DNA of 64,000 bases, taken from Microbacteriaceae bacterium (GTDB taxonomy: Bacteria > Actinomycetota > Actinomycetes > Actinomycetales > Microbacteriaceae). Both the position numbers and the translations under genes were made by a program. The stretch is from contig JAODMT010000017.1 of the NCBI GenBank assembly GCA_025464975.1, positions 62,001 through 126,000 on the forward strand, in the 5' to 3' direction. The notes under the pieces are model-generated. The model worked only from the letters and a program-made list of their open reading frames with translations, did not search any database and had not been told where the DNA came from. Positions 18,262-26,423 of the stretch are shown one piece after another (the first letter of the stretch is position 1; each line of letters opens with the position of its first letter).

Positions 18262-18480
18262 CAAGGGAGCCACCGCCGCGAAGAAGATCGGCGACTCCTG
18301 GTTGATCCCGTTGCTCGCGGGAATCGCCGGGGATCTCAGTCGGGTTCGTCGTACTGCTGGGCTTCCTCGCCTCGTCGTCGTTCTCGTGACCTACGTCAGC
18401 GTGCTCGCGATCTTCCGCGGTGTGGCCGAGATCGGCGCCGCCTTCACTCTGCGCCAGGTGACGCAGACCGCCAGCTGATC
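18262..18480 (+). pseudogene. Decayed, internally deleted HdeD-like gene (relic C)
   Basis: The 5' part (GCCACCGCCGCGAAGAAGATC) matches codons 11-25 of the intact gene at 24408, and the last about 130 bases (GTCAGCGTGCTCGCGATCTTCC to the TGA) match its C-terminal codons, ending in the same TGA position. Roughly 350 bases between them are missing and the reading frame is broken. It stands in the same position relative to the acidic-protein and PucR genes as the intact HdeD does in the second copy. Confidence 0.8.
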
Positions 18481-18525
18481 TCGATCGTCCGCAGAGCCTT
18501 AACCAAAGGAATGAAAGGAAAGAAA

Positions 18526-18948
18526 ATGGCACTCTCAGACCACCTCGAAAAACTCTCCAAGCAGGCCAAGTCGGTCGAGGACTCTGTGAACTCGTTCAAC
18601 GACGACACCGCGGAGAAGGTCACCGCCAAGCGGGCGGAAGCCAAGAAGTCGCTCGACGAGACGAAGGTCAGGATCGGCGATCAGATGAACGCCGATGCCG
18701 ACGATTTCGCCGCGTCGTGGGCGGCCGTGCGGAAGTCCGTCTCCGACGGCTTCGATTCGCTGCAGGACGACATCGCCAAGAAGCGCGCAGCGCGTGCCGC
18801 GAAGAAGGCGGAGCGTTCGGCGGATGATACCGAGCTCGACGCGGAAGACGCCGTCGACTTTGCGATCTATGCGCTCCAGGAGGCTGAGTACGCGATTCTG
18901 GATGCTGCATACGCCAGGGACGAAGCCGACCAGCTTCAGAAGGGGTAG
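18526..18948 (+). CDS. Short acidic helical protein with ELDAEDA motif, copy 1
   Basis: A 140-residue, charged, predicted all-helical protein (LSDHLEKLSKQAKSVEDSV at the start, a KKRAARAAKKAERSADD basic patch, then ELDAEDAVDFAIYALQEAEY). It has no signal peptide or membrane segment. A clear relative lies at 22875-23495 on the other strand, sharing the MALSD start and the ELDAEDAxDFAxYALQEAEY block. I do not recognise the family. ATG 18526 follows GAAAGGAAAG. It sits between an HdeD relic and a PucR-type regulator. Confidence 0.75.
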   Translation: MALSDHLEKLSKQAKSVEDSVNSFNDDTAEKVTAKRAEAKKSLDETKVRIGDQMNADADDFAASWAAVRKSVSDGFDSLQDDIAKKRAARAAKKAERSADDTELDAEDAVDFAIYALQEAEYAILDAAYARDEADQLQKG

Positions 18949-19023
18949 ACGACCGGGAGGGTGGGCGCGCAGGCTTCGAAGTGCGCCCACTCACCCCTAT
19001 CCCCGCTCCGGACGGACGAAGTC

Positions 19024-20202
19024 ATGACCGATAGTCAACCCTCCAGTCTCCTCCCGGAACTCACGTCGACGTTGCTCGCCACCGCTGGCGACCTTCCGAC
19101 TCGGCTGGCCGAATCCGTCAAGCGACGGGTGCCCAGCTATCGCCAACCGTCGCTCGTGGCCGACCAGGAACTTCTTGATTCCTGCAGCGCGCATGTCGGC
19201 TTCATCTCCACCCTGGGCAAGCCCGATCCCGAACGCGACAACACGGTTCGGTCGATCGGAGCATCCCGGGCGCGAGCGAACTTCCCGCTCTCCGACGTTC
19301 TCGCCGCGATCCGGGTCGGCTGCGAGTTCATCTGGAGTGCGATCGTCGATCACGCGCGGTCGTCCGGGTCGGCATCCGACGCTGAGCTCGTGACCGTCGC
19401 AGGGCAAGTGTGGACGATGAGCGACGAATTCTTCAGCCTCATGAGCGCCGGCTATCGCGAAGAAGAAGAACTCCGCCTGATCAACGGTCAGCGCGAGCGA
19501 TACGCACTCATCGACACGGTGCTGAGTGGACACGACCAGCCGAACGCCACCCTCTGGCAGGCCGTCGACCGGTTGGGTCTCCCCCGCGACCGTCCTTTCA
19601 TCGTCGTCGCGATCGAGGCACGAGGGGACGGCCACGTGCAAACCCCTCGCATCGACAGGCGAATGCGGGAGAGCAATATGGAGTCGGCTTGGCTGCTGCG
19701 CTCCGATGTTGAACTCGGCATCGTCTCCTGCTACCAGGAGCAGGTCCGCTCCGTTCGAAAGGCTCTGCAGCACTACGAGGTGCGTGCAGGGATCAGCCCG
19801 GTCACCGAAGACTTCGGGCATACCCCGCAGGCGGTCCGGCTGGCGCGCACGTCGCTCGCAGCGTCGGATGACGGACAGGTGACGTTCTTCTCCGACTCCG
19901 CGGTCAATACGATGGCCGCCGGCGCACCGGACGTGGCTTCCGAACTCGCAGCCATCGTACTCAGCCGCGTCCTCGTCCTTCCCGAGCCCGAGAGAAAGCT
20001 GATTCTCGACACCGTTCGCACCTGGTTCGGCACGGGCGGCTCGGTCGCTGAGACGGCGCGGGCGATGTTCGTACATCCCAACACCGTGCGCAACCGTCTG
20101 CGCCGGCTCGAGAGCCTGACGCTACGAAGCCTCTCCGATCCGCGCCATGCCGCCGAGCTCTACCTCGCCGTCGTCTCCCTCCCCCGGCGAACGCTCAACT
20201 AG
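19024..20202 (+). CDS. PucR-type regulator with RsbRD-like N-terminal domain (intact copy)
   Basis: A 392-residue regulator. The N-terminal about 140 residues (LPTRLAESVKRRVPSYR to the YREEEELRLI helix) resemble the RsbRD N-terminal sensor helix bundle. A middle PucR GGDEF-like domain follows, and a C-terminal HTH (SVAETARAMFVHPNTVRNRLRRLESLT) completes the CdaR/PucR pattern. ATG 19024 is preceded by a weak GGACGGACGAAG site. It lies 75 bases after the acidic-protein gene and is probably co-transcribed. A truncated paralogue is at 25368-26423. Its signal and targets are unknown. Confidence 0.85.
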   Translation: MTDSQPSSLLPELTSTLLATAGDLPTRLAESVKRRVPSYRQPSLVADQELLDSCSAHVGFISTLGKPDPERDNTVRSIGASRARANFPLSDVLAAIRVGCEFIWSAIVDHARSSGSASDAELVTVAGQVWTMSDEFFSLMSAGYREEEELRLINGQRERYALIDTVLSGHDQPNATLWQAVDRLGLPRDRPFIVVAIEARGDGHVQTPRIDRRMRESNMESAWLLRSDVELGIVSCYQEQVRSVRKALQHYEVRAGISPVTEDFGHTPQAVRLARTSLAASDDGQVTFFSDSAVNTMAAGAPDVASELAAIVLSRVLVLPEPERKLILDTVRTWFGTGGSVAETARAMFVHPNTVRNRLRRLESLTLRSLSDPRHAAELYLAVVSLPRRTLN

Positions 20203-20531
20203 AGCCGAACAGCCGACCCCATCGTTGACTAGGGCGTATTGATCAATTCACGTCGCTGGGATGGGGCGGCTCGCGCGCCAGTGATCGCGTGCGAACCCCT
20301 GCAGGTGACCTTTCGAACACAGGCGTGATCTCAGCCCAGTAGATAAGTGTCGCCATCCTGGCAAGTGGCTATGCGAGAACCCGAAACAGGTCCGCGTGGA
20401 ACTGGTTCCTGGTCACCCTTTTCTTCGGTCCGATCTCGGCCTTCTTGCTGGTTCCCCCGGCCGCCGAGTGATGCGCGGCCAGGGGAATCAGCCCGGCCAG
20501 CCGTGGTCGATCAAGAGCGCGTGGCGTCCGA
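20203..20531. other. Gene-poor stretch with a membrane-protein relic
   Basis: From 20343 to 20471 a frame without start codon encodes about 42 residues ending NWFLVTLFFGPISAFLL and a stop; it looks like the tail of a small hydrophobic protein. Nothing else convincing was found between the PucR stop and the transposase relic. Confidence 0.35.
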
Positions 20532-20785
20532 CTAGAGCGCGCGCTTCAGGTCAGTCCGGATCCAGATCGGTGTCGCGGCGAGGATGACCGCCGCGCGGTA
20601 GTTGCGGGCGGTCTTGTCGGTGCGGATCGCGATGCCGCGCCACTGCTTGAGCTTGTTGAAGCAGCGTTCGACGACGTTGCGGCCTCGGTTACGAGTCTTC
20701 TGCTGCTCGCCGGAGTCGATCGGGCCGCTATGCTTCTTGCGCCGATGCGCGATTGATCGTCGCGCTCGGGAATCGTAGCCACGGC
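20532..20785 (-). mobile_element. IS5-family transposase C-terminal relic
   Basis: Translated on the minus strand, the segment gives RNVVERCFNKLKQWRG followed by IAIRTDKTARNYRAA and ends WIRTDLKRAL with a stop at 20532. RNVVERCFNKLKQWRG around the catalytic Glu is diagnostic of IS5-type DDE transposases. Just upstream, VATIPERDDQ (IS5 'IPEKxDQ') lies in a different frame, so the gene is frameshifted. The N-terminal two thirds and the terminal inverted repeats are absent. A dead remnant. Confidence 0.8.
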
Positions 20786-21153
20786 GCCCCGGGAAGTGGA
20801 GCCAGGCTCGGTTCGCGTTCGACGGGTGTTATTTGTCGGCGAGCATCCGGTTGGGCCGGTTGCGTGGTCTACCCGCCCCGCGGCGCTGGACTCGAATCTG
20901 CCCCAGCACCGCGGTCATCATCGTGGTATCGCCAATTCCCACAGGCGAGGAGTCAGCTGAGCGGTCGGCCGTGCCATCGGAGACCAGGTGGTCCTTGCAA
21001 ATCAGGCGTCCGCCAGTACGAGCGGACCAGGTGTGTTAGCGGGCGCGTTCGTCGTCGATCTTCTTATTGAGTAGCGAGCGCGCGACCGCGTCGATCGCCG
21101 TCGAGGCATTCCCTGTCCACCGTCGTGCGTCCGCGGTTCTCCTGATGTGCGAC
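20786..21153. other. Non-coding or decayed stretch
   Basis: No full gene is supported. On the minus strand about 21010-21150 contains a protein-like frame (NASTAIDAVARSLLNKKIDDE) downstream of the ABC1 stop without a convincing start; it may be a relic. Confidence 0.3.
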
Positions 21154-22857
21154 CTACGACCGGGGCCTCACCGTGTTCAGGATGCGGGTCATAGTGTTGC
21201 GGTATCCGGGGCGTTTCATCTGCAGTCGGTGCCACGTGACAACGCCGACGGCGACGCTGACGGCTCCCGGGATGGATATGCCCGCGATCAACGGGCCGGC
21301 CTTGCGGGAGAGCAGCTGAGATGCTGCGAGGATCGATGCGCTGGCAAGGATGCCATCGACGAGTTGCGGAACGGAACCGTCGGTGTCATGCACCTTGAAG
21401 TCGACCGCGACCGTTCCGGCCCGCAGCTGCCCGAATACCTTGCGCACGTCGTCGGGCAGGGTGGTGAATAACCGTTCCCAGGACTTCGCCGTCCGCGTGA
21501 GGTGCTGAGCGAGACGCCGCGGGTCGAGCCGTTCCAGCATCATCGTGCGGAGGTGGGGCTCGAGCAGATCGGTGATCGACTGAGATGTGTCAAGCTTCTG
21601 GCCGAGGCCTTGGAGCCGCAGCAGCACTCGGAAGAGCAGTGCGAGATCGGATGGGAAGGTGAGTCTGTGCTTGCGAAGCAGCGCGGAACCGGATCTCAGC
21701 ATCCCGGCGACGTCGAGGCCGGCGACACTTCCCTTGAGATACTGGCTCAGCCAGAGGTCGATGTCGCCCCGAAGCGCGTTGATATCGACGTCGGCCGGTG
21801 CGTTGGTGATCTCGCTGACCGCGTCGGTGACGCCGTCGACGCTCCTCTTCGACAGGGCCGACAGGAGGTCTTCGAGTTGCTCTTTCCGCGCACCGGTGAG
21901 CCGGCCGACGTCGCCAAAATCAAGGATTGCGATGTGTTCGGGGTCGGGAAGAAGGAAGTTCCCGGGATGCGGGTCGGCGTGGTAGATGCCGTCGCGGAAC
22001 ACCATCTCGAGGTAGATGTTCGAGGCGCGACGGCTCATGGCGTCGACATCCCAGCCGTCTCGCTCGAGTGCCGCGCGATCGGCGAAAGGCCGCCCGGTCA
22101 TCATTTCCATGGTGAGCACCTGCTTGCCGGACCGCTCCGGGTAGGGCTTTGGGATCAGGACGTCCGGTTCTTCAGCGAAGTTCGCTCGAAACGTCTTCAG
22201 GCTGTTCAGCTCCTGCGTGAGGTCGATGGCCGCTCGCATCATGGTGTCGAACTCGGCCACGAGCGTTGTCGGTGAGAACCGCGCAAGCTCCGGATCGTTG
22301 GCCTCGGCGAACTTGGCGAGGGCGCCCATCAGTTCGACGTCGCTTAGCACACGTTCTTCGGCTCCGTCATGGAGCACCTTGACCGCTACGGCCGTGCCGT
22401 CGCCGAGGCTGGCGCGATGCACCTGCGCGACGGAGCCGGAGGCCATCGGGTTGCTCTCGAAGGTTGCGAAGGCATCGCCGATGGGCATGCCGAGTGCACT
22501 GGCTATGCGTTTCTCTGCCAGCCCTGGCGCATCCGCCGGGACGGATGCCTGCAGCTTCGAGAGCTCATCGGCAACGTCGGCGCCGACCAGGTCGGGACGG
22601 AGGCTCAGCATCTGGCCGAACTTGATCCAGGTCGTGCCGAGCTCTGAGAGCGCGGATCGGAGTCGGGCGCCGGCGCTCATCTGCACGAGCTCGGGATCGG
22701 CGTTCCGCTCGGCGAACGATGCGTGGGCACTGCCGCTCTCTCCCGTCGCCGCAGCGGCGTTGGCCGCGAGACGCGCGAAGCCATACCGGCGCAGCACTCC
22801 GGCGATCTCCGATATCCGGTGTCGTTGCCGTACGAGTACTCCTGCGACGTCGCTCAT
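21154..22857 (-). CDS. ABC1/UbiB-family atypical kinase
   Basis: A 567-residue AarF/ABC1/UbiB-type protein. It has the family-specific N-terminal KxGQ helix (TWIKFGQMLSLRPDLVG), the ATP-binding lysine in VAVKVLHDG, the catalytic loop HADPHPGNFLL and the DFG-like ILDFGDVGRL. Two hydrophobic segments near the C-terminus (about 505-545) could anchor it in the membrane. Family members influence quinone or lipid metabolism, often through ATPase activity; the role in this genome is unknown. It is probably translated together with the acidic-protein gene upstream (17-base gap). Confidence 0.9.
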   Translation of the reverse strand: MSDVAGVLVRQRHRISEIAGVLRRYGFARLAANAAAATGESGSAHASFAERNADPELVQMSAGARLRSALSELGTTWIKFGQMLSLRPDLVGADVADELSKLQASVPADAPGLAEKRIASALGMPIGDAFATFESNPMASGSVAQVHRASLGDGTAVAVKVLHDGAEERVLSDVELMGALAKFAEANDPELARFSPTTLVAEFDTMMRAAIDLTQELNSLKTFRANFAEEPDVLIPKPYPERSGKQVLTMEMMTGRPFADRAALERDGWDVDAMSRRASNIYLEMVFRDGIYHADPHPGNFLLPDPEHIAILDFGDVGRLTGARKEQLEDLLSALSKRSVDGVTDAVSEITNAPADVDINALRGDIDLWLSQYLKGSVAGLDVAGMLRSGSALLRKHRLTFPSDLALLFRVLLRLQGLGQKLDTSQSITDLLEPHLRTMMLERLDPRRLAQHLTRTAKSWERLFTTLPDDVRKVFGQLRAGTVAVDFKVHDTDGSVPQLVDGILASASILAASQLLSRKAGPLIAGISIPGAVSVAVGVVTWHRLQMKRPGYRNTMTRILNTVRPRS

Positions 22858-22874
22858 TCTCGCGGCCCTTCTGC

Positions 22875-23495
22875 CTACTTCGTCGGTTCTTCGTCGGCGG
22901 TCGCGGGATCGTCGATATCGATCGTGTCGACGGTCTCCACGGCCGAGTCGCCGTCTGTGTCGATGATGTCCTCGACGGCGGTCTCGCCATCCGTGACCAC
23001 GATGTCGTCAACTGCGATCTCGTCACCGGTCGCGATGACCTCGTCGGCCGACTCGCTGTCGATCTCCGCGTCGAACTCGGCATCCGCGAGATCGTCGGCA
23101 CCTCCCCGAGCAGCCAGAGCGGCGAGCACGGAGTACTCCGCTTCCTGCAGGGCGTAGACAGCGAAATCGATCGCATCCTCCGCGTCGAGCTCCGCCCGCC
23201 TCGCGGCGGTATCTGCCTGCACGGCCGGGTCGGCCGCGCGAGCGGCGGCTTGGGTGCGGAGTGCTTCGAAGCCATCGGACACGGTGCGCTGGAGCCCCGC
23301 CCACCGGTTGGCGGCGACGTCCGAGTCGGCCTCGAGCTCCTGGCCGAGCGCGACCTTGATCTTCGACAGCGACTTGTGCAGTTCACTCGCACGCGCCTTC
23401 AGCCTCGCGTCATTGTCTGTGTGGAGCGCTGATGCGGAGTCTTCGAGATCCTTGGCCTGGCTCCCAAGCCGGAGCATGAGGTCTGATAGTGCCAT
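22875..23495 (-). CDS. Acidic helical protein with ELDAEDA motif, copy 2
   Basis: A 206-residue protein. Residues 1-150 align with the copy at 18526 (MALSD start, ELDAEDAIDFAVYALQEAEY), followed by an extra, strongly acidic tail of repeated aspartate/glutamate, Val, Ile and Thr (DGDSAVETVDTIDIDD). It is cytoplasmic by appearance. ATG 23495 follows GAAAGGAC. It precedes the ABC1 kinase with a 17-base gap, so the two are likely an operon. Function unknown; the shared motif marks a small uncharacterised family. Confidence 0.75.
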   Translation of the reverse strand: MALSDLMLRLGSQAKDLEDSASALHTDNDARLKARASELHKSLSKIKVALGQELEADSDVAANRWAGLQRTVSDGFEALRTQAAARAADPAVQADTAARRAELDAEDAIDFAVYALQEAEYSVLAALAARGGADDLADAEFDAEIDSESADEVIATGDEIAVDDIVVTDGETAVEDIIDTDGDSAVETVDTIDIDDPATADEEPTK

Positions 23496-23634
23496 GATTA
23501 GTCCTTTCGAGAGAAGTTGTTCGTGTGGGTGTGGTGACGCCGAGACGCCACCACGCCGGGTCGACACCTGCTGACCCCGCACGAGGCCGGTCCGGCCAGA
23601 GGAACTCAGTGGGTCTCTGGCCGGGCCGGTCAGG

Positions 23635-24048
23635 TCACACGTAGTACGGGTATCCGGGGTAGACGTACTCGTCGTACCAGTAGGGCGAGTAGCCGTAGTA
23701 GCCGTAGACGTCGACATAGTAGGCCTCGTCGTAGACCAGAGTCGGATCGTACGCCGGAGCTCCACTGACCTTGTCCTTGGCCCGGTCGATCACGACCTCG
23801 TCGGCCGTGATCCGCGCGACGGCGTCGACTGGGATCGCCGACGTCGTCTTGGAAAAGAGGTGGCCGTGCTCGACGACCAAGGCGCGGACTTTGTTGATCG
23901 TCTGGTCGACCAGCAGATCGCCTACCTTTCCGAGGTCCTCGCCGGCACTGTCTACGACCTTGCGGCCGCGGATGTCCGCGTCGGGGTCGAGCGTCACCTC
24001 GTCGGTGTCGCTCAGGCGGACGAGTTCGTTGGGGTTGTACGTGGCCAT
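23635..24048 (-). CDS. PRC-barrel protein with tyrosine-rich tail
   Basis: A 137-residue protein whose first 95 residues form a PRC-barrel domain (DADIRGRKVVDSAGEDLGKV, RALVVEHG, IPVDAVARI). The last 32 residues contain 14 tyrosines with Gly, Pro and Asp (YGYYGYSPYWYDEYVY), a disordered, possibly self-associating tail. PRC-barrel proteins of this type are common in general stress regulons. AGGAG with good spacing precedes ATG 24048. It is in the same direction as the acidic-protein and ABC1 genes, 139 bases upstream. Confidence 0.85.
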   Translation of the reverse strand: MATYNPNELVRLSDTDEVTLDPDADIRGRKVVDSAGEDLGKVGDLLVDQTINKVRALVVEHGHLFSKTTSAIPVDAVARITADEVVIDRAKDKVSGAPAYDPTLVYDEAYYVDVYGYYGYSPYWYDEYVYPGYPYYV

Positions 24049-24162
24049 TTGTCTTTCTCCTCAGTTCGGTGTTGAGACGCGTCGATTACTCGATGCGTCA
24101 ACCACGCTAGGAAGGGACGCGGCCGGAGTCTTGTACGAGCGTGAACGGCGAAACTCCAATTC

Positions 24163-24309
24163 GTGCACTTGTCTGGCGAGGGACTGATCGAAGGCGTCGG
24201 TCTGAGCGATGTCTGCGCCGCACAACTCGAACGCGCGCTCGAGATCGCGGGCACCCGGTCCGTGGTCGTTCCACCGTCGCTGCGCCGATTGTTCCGGCGT
24301 ACATTTTGA
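24163..24309 (+). CDS. Short ORF (48 residues), possible relic
   Basis: From GTG 24163 the frame encodes a protein-like sequence (GEGLIEGVGLSDVCAAQLER, then SVVVPPSLRRLFRRTF). There is no clear ribosome-binding site and the frame has a stop ten codons upstream. Its last bases are part of the segment repeated at 16826. It could be a true small gene or the end of an eroded one; family not recognised. Confidence 0.25.
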   Translation: MHLSGEGLIEGVGLSDVCAAQLERALEIAGTRSVVVPPSLRRLFRRTF

Positions 24310-24407
24310 GGCACCCGATCGTGTTAGCGATTCCATTGCCCCCGAGCGGGGGCCACGCGAATATCGGTTCTGTCACCTTGTCAGCCCCGTGATCGGAGCC
24401 CTTCAGT

Positions 24408-24983
24408 ATGAGCATTCTCACCGCCCCCAGTCCCCTCGCCACCGCCGCCAAAAAGATCGGCGGCTCCTGGTGGATCCTGCTGATCGTGGGCATCGCCTGG
24501 ATCGTGATCGGCTTCGCCGTCCTCCGCTTCGACACCTCCACCGTGTACGTCATCTCGGTGGTGTTCGGCATCCTCCTTCTCCTCTCCGCCGTCAACGAGA
24601 TCTTCCGCGCGGTGATCACCCCAGGAGGCTGGCGCGTCTGGCACATCATCTTCACCCTCCTGCTCGTCATCGGGGCGATCATCGCATTCGCGAACCCCGG
24701 CGCGACATTCGAGTCACTCGCGATCGTCGTCGGCGTCTATTTCGTATTCGTCGGCACCTACGACATCATCACCAGCCTCTTCAGCATCTCGCTCAGTCCG
24801 ATCTGGTGGCTGCAACTGCTCTCCGGAATCGCCGAACTCGTGCTCGGCTTCCTCGCCTCCTCCTCGTTCACCTCCGGCGTCGTCGTCCTCGTCACGTATG
24901 TCAGCGTGCTCGCGATCTTCCGAGGCGTGGCCGAGATCGGCGCCGCCTTCACCGTGCGCCAGGCGACGCAGGCCATCAGCTGA
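24408..24983 (+). CDS. HdeD-like / DUF308 membrane protein (intact copy)
   Basis: A 191-residue integral membrane protein with six hydrophobic helices (IGGSWWILLIVGIAWIVIGF first), Gly-rich helix contacts and the DUF308/HdeD repeat of three helix pairs. In enterobacteria HdeD supports acid resistance; here the role is inferred only as stress-related. GGAG is ten bases before the ATG, and the upstream sequence includes a CCCCCGAGCGGGGG hairpin shared with relic A. Two decayed copies lie at 16826-17078 and 18262-18480. Confidence 0.87.
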   Translation: MSILTAPSPLATAAKKIGGSWWILLIVGIAWIVIGFAVLRFDTSTVYVISVVFGILLLLSAVNEIFRAVITPGGWRVWHIIFTLLLVIGAIIAFANPGATFESLAIVVGVYFVFVGTYDIITSLFSISLSPIWWLQLLSGIAELVLGFLASSSFTSGVVVLVTYVSVLAIFRGVAEIGAAFTVRQATQAIS

Positions 24984-25078
24984 TCTCACCGTTCATAGAC
25001 CCATATCCGCAAGAAATGAAGGATGGACCGTGAGATCTGCAGGTGAAGGGAGCGTTCCGGTGATCAGAGAAGCAGCCG

Positions 25079-25297
25079 ATGAATGATCCGCAACCGATGA
25101 CCAGTGTCTCCCTGCCCGGTATGGATGCTCCATCGACCTACTGGATTGACGTGACACATCTCGTTGAAAGCGCGCTTGAAGTATCTCGAACGGGCGACTC
25201 CAGCTTTCGGGCGTCTGCCTCTGGGGTCGAGGTTCAACTCATCTCAGCCGCAGAGCCGCTGCCCGGTGACGACGCCGACCAGCTCTCGAAGGGGTAG
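25079..25297 (+). CDS. Short chimeric ORF ending like the ELDAEDA protein
   Basis: A 72-residue frame. Its 3' end (DDADQLSKG, stop, then the following spacer up to the next start) aligns with the end of the acidic-protein gene at 18930-19024 (DEADQLQKG), while the 5' part (WIDVTHLVESALEVSRTGDS) has no counterpart there. It therefore looks like a breakpoint product in which most of the acidic-protein gene was replaced. A second in-frame ATG lies at 25097. Whether it is translated is unclear. Confidence 0.45.
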   Translation: MNDPQPMTSVSLPGMDAPSTYWIDVTHLVESALEVSRTGDSSFRASASGVEVQLISAAEPLPGDDADQLSKG

Positions 25298-25367
25298 GCG
25301 ATCGGGGGCATGCCGGCATCGATGTGCGCCCACTCACCTCTCTCACCTCGCTCTGGACGGACGACCC

Positions 25368-26423
25368 ATGGCCGATTTGCAGCCCTCAAACTTCCTCCCG
25401 ACACTCACGTCGTCGCTGCGCGCCACTGCAGCAGATCTTCCTACTCGACTTGCCGAATCCATCCGACAACGAGTGCCCACCTATCGCGCACAATCGCCCG
25501 TCACGGACCAGGATCTGCTCGACTCTTGCGTCGCGCATATCGACTTCGTCTGTTCCCTCGACCTGCCCGATGCCGAGCGTGACAAGGTGGCGCGAGTGAT
25601 CGGGGCGGCGCGCGCCAGAGCGAACGTCCCGCTTTCCGACGTCCTCGACGCGATCCGAGTGGGCTCCGAGTTCATCTGGAGCGTGATCGTCGACTACGGC
25701 CGGGCTTCCGGGTCCGCATCCGACACTGAACTGGTGTCGGTCGCCGGACAGGTGTGGTCCATGAGTGACGAATTCGTCGATCTCATGACCGCCGGGTACC
25801 GCGAAGAGGAGGAAGTCCGTCTCATCAACGGTGAGCGCGAACGCTTCGCGCTCATCGACACTGCGCTGAGTGGAAACGACCAACCGAACGCCACCCTCTG
25901 GCAAGCCGTCGACAGGTTGGGACTGCCCCGGAACTGGCCGTACGTCGTCGTGGCGGTCGAGGCCCAAGGGGACGGCCGTGTTCCTGCTCCCCTCATGGAC
26001 CGACGGCTGTTGGAAGACGCTGTGGAGTCCGTCTGGCTGCTACGCTCCGATGTCGAGCTCGGCATCGTTTCCTGTTGTAACGAGCAGATCCGATTGGTGC
26101 GGAAGTCCTTGCACCACTATCGGGTGCGCCCGGTCACCGAGGACTTCGGGCACATCGCACAGGCCATGCGGCTGGCCCGGACATCGCTCGCTGCCTTCAG
26201 TGACGGTCAGGTGACGTTCTTCTCCGACTCCGCGATCACGACGATGGCCGCCGACGCACCCGACGCGGCGTTCGAACTCACCACCCTCATGCTCGGCCGG
26301 GTCCTCGAACTTCCCGAAGCGATGCCGCCGAGCTGTACCTCGCCGTCGTCTCACTCCCACAGGGAACGATCGACCAACGATCTTCGCGCGCCGGAACGAA
26401 AGGAAGATAGATGCAACGAGTGA
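25368..26423 (+). CDS. RsbRD/PucR-type protein lacking its DNA-binding domain (probable pseudogene)
   Basis: A 351-residue paralogue of the regulator at 19024, very similar through the RsbRD-like N-terminus and the GGDEF-like middle domain. At 26317, after GRVLELPE, about 157 bases present in the intact copy (the whole HTH) are missing; the sequence resumes at the last 18 or so codons in a shifted frame, giving an unrelated tail (MPPSCTSPSSHSHRERSTND). The product cannot bind DNA like its relative. The frame overlaps the corA start by 13 bases. ATG 25368 occupies the same site as in copy 1. Confidence 0.75.
   Translation: MADLQPSNFLPTLTSSLRATAADLPTRLAESIRQRVPTYRAQSPVTDQDLLDSCVAHIDFVCSLDLPDAERDKVARVIGAARARANVPLSDVLDAIRVGSEFIWSVIVDYGRASGSASDTELVSVAGQVWSMSDEFVDLMTAGYREEEEVRLINGERERFALIDTALSGNDQPNATLWQAVDRLGLPRNWPYVVVAVEAQGDGRVPAPLMDRRLLEDAVESVWLLRSDVELGIVSCCNEQIRLVRKSLHHYRVRPVTEDFGHIAQAMRLARTSLAAFSDGQVTFFSDSAITTMAADAPDAAFELTTLMLGRVLELPEAMPPSCTSPSSHSHRERSTNDLRAPERKEDRCNE

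Noticed and set aside
21002-21235. 77-codon minus-strand frame around the ABC1 stop
   Set aside because: It overlaps the ABC1 3' end in another frame and has no start signal; a third frame in the same stretch looks more protein-like but has no start codon either.
24061-24336. Minus-strand frames of 90-190 codons upstream of the PRC-barrel gene
   Set aside because: They run across the promoter region and the HdeD gene on the other strand with no motif or ribosome-binding site.
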